A stretch of 64,000 nt of DNA. Origin: Verrucomicrobiaceae bacterium E54 (GTDB taxonomy: Bacteria > Verrucomicrobiota > Verrucomicrobiia > Verrucomicrobiales > Akkermansiaceae). The DNA lies in NCBI GenBank assembly GCA_022548915.1, contig JAKZES010000013.1, forward strand, positions 1-64,000, read 5' to 3'. The notes under the pieces are model-generated. The model did not search any database. It saw nothing but the letters and a program-made list of their open reading frames with translations, and had not been told where the DNA came from. Shown piece after piece: positions 63,210-64,000 of the stretch (positions are counted from its first letter, which is position 1; every line of letters starts with the position of its first letter). The position numbers and the translations under genes were made by a program.

Positions 63210-64000
63210 TCACTCGGTGCCGTTGAGGCGCCCGAAGACCTTGCCTGCCGCAGACTCGGTGGCGTCAGTGATGGTCGCCACGATGTCGACCAGGGCGTCG
63301 CCTTCGCCATTCGTGCCTCCATCGGTCGCCACGAAACTGACGCTGCCGGAGACGGTGTTTTCTAGAATCGGGTTCGGATCCCCGGCTGCGCCGGGTACCG
63401 GCACACTGAGCCATGGGGCGGCCAGGTCGCCGTCATACTCCAAGTTGAGCACCGAGGCCCCGCGGGCGGCCGAGGCCAGACAGGAGAAGGCCATGACCAA
63501 GTCTCCGCCAGTCTCATCGGCCGTCGGAAGCAGGCCGGTCGCGTCGGTCGCCGGGGTGTCCGCACCGAGGAGGAAGGCCATCCCGTCCAACACCCCGTCG
63601 TCATTCGCGTCGTCATCAAACGTCACGCCGCTTGCGCCGCCCCTCGTCGCCCACTCCTCGAAAGCGGTCTGGCCGCCGCCGACCGTGGCGGTCAGTTGGA
63701 GAGCGGCGACGGCCGTGAGGTTGGAAAGGTCGGGAGCTGTCGTACTGGTGCCATTGCCGGTGGTTGTGATCACCAGAGTTCCAAACTCATCCGGGGACAG
63801 GCCGTTCAGCGTCACATACGCCGCACTTCCGGTGCCGTGGTCGTTCGTCGCGGACTGGCTGCCGACGGTGAAAGTCGTGTCGGTTTCGTTTTCTGTTAAG
63901 ACAAAGCCATGACCGATCAGCAGGTCATACGTCAACCCGGTATTCAGCCCGGAGAATGTCAGAATCAGTTGGGTATTATTATTTTCCCCGATCCAGTCCG
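63210..64000 (-). CDS. Surface protein paralog with FLLGA-type C-terminus (5' end beyond window)
   Basis: At least 262 codons; the frame is still open at 64000 (DWIGENNNTQLILTFSGLNT), so the N-terminus lies outside. The body matches the PEP-CTERM neighbour: YDLLIGHGFVLTENETDTTF against YDLIIGHGFV..., GSAAYVTLNGLSPDEFGTLV, and VAALQLTA. After that it diverges into AFEEWATRGGASGVTFDDDA and DDGVLDGMAFLLGADTP...ATGLLPT, then VFGRLNGTE, a tail shared with the giant sulfatase. This tail may be a verrucomicrobial secretion or sorting module; that is inference. It is transcribed toward the PEP-CTERM gene with a 65-bp gap. Confidence 0.85.
   Translation of the reverse strand, partial: DWIGENNNTQLILTFSGLNTGLTYDLLIGHGFVLTENETDTTFTVGSQSATNDHGTGSAAYVTLNGLSPDEFGTLVITTTGNGTSTTAPDLSNLTAVAALQLTATVGGGQTAFEEWATRGGASGVTFDDDANDDGVLDGMAFLLGADTPATDATGLLPTADETGGDLVMAFSCLASAARGASVLNLEYDGDLAAPWLSVPVPGAAGDPNPILENTVSGSVSFVATDGGTNGEGDALVDIVATITDATESAAGKVFGRLNGTE

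Noticed and set aside
1-64000. tRNA, rRNA or riboswitch genes
   Set aside because: No cloverleaf with a T-loop GTTCRA context, no rRNA-like segment and no recognised riboswitch core was found by reading; short ncRNAs cannot be excluded.

Overview
The window is GC-rich bacterial chromosome, most likely from a marine-type Verrucomicrobiota (order Verrucomicrobiales, Haloferula/Luteolibacter/Rubritalea-like). This assignment is an inference. It rests on two very large proteins with the prepilin-like N-terminus of the 'Verru_Chthon cassette protein A' family, a PEP-CTERM tail, a recurring verrucomicrobial C-terminal 'FLLGA' module, many secreted sulfatases, three GH29 fucosidase loci and other carbohydrate-active enzymes, and HzsA-like/HEAT and DUF6288 secreted proteins. 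No rRNA, tRNA, CRISPR array or intact insertion sequence was recognised.

Layout. 0-3.7 kb: an exported sulfatase, an OFA-type MFS transporter and an internally deleted GH29 fucosidase, all on the minus strand. 3.8-14.0 kb: a minus-strand defence operon. It is a type I restriction-modification system (hsdM, hsdS, hsdR) with extra genes between hsdS and hsdR: an OLD/PARIS-like ATPase-TOPRIM protein, a 34-codon remnant of a DUF262 (GmrSD-type) gene, an XRE-ImmA/IrrE metallopeptidase regulator and a DUF4411 PIN-like protein. 14.1-17.4 kb: an MCE/Mla-type lipid transport operon whose ATPase subunit has lost its Walker A lysine and catalytic glutamate. 17.7-27.7 kb: plus-strand genes for exported proteins (cassette protein A, OmpA-domain protein, HEAT protein, DUF6288 protein, M6 metallopeptidase), with a REP/BIME-like inverted repeat pair.

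27.8-35.1 kb: an AbiE type IV toxin-antitoxin pair, a TrmO-like protein with an export signal behind a 1,358-residue HzsA-like/HEAT protein with one CxxCH motif, and a DUF932 gene ending in a clear terminator. 35.3-46.5 kb: a polysaccharide-utilisation cluster (GH106-like, GH29, two sulfatases, GH71/99-like) on the minus strand, divergent from a NarL-type two-component system that is the obvious candidate regulator. This gene set suits a sulfated, fucose- and rhamnose-containing glycan.

46.5-64 kb: a second cassette protein A with a small exported partner; a third GH29 gene flanked on both sides by copies of a dispersed palindrome (core AGTCCCC-N5-GGGGACT); a Gfo/Idh/MocA oxidoreductase plus DUF1080 protein; a Tat-exported GH116/DUF608 enzyme; a giant multidomain sulfatase with an unusual C-G-P-C-R active-site motif; and two tandem paralogous surface proteins that share a body domain but carry different C-terminal tails. 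The second paralog runs off the window end.
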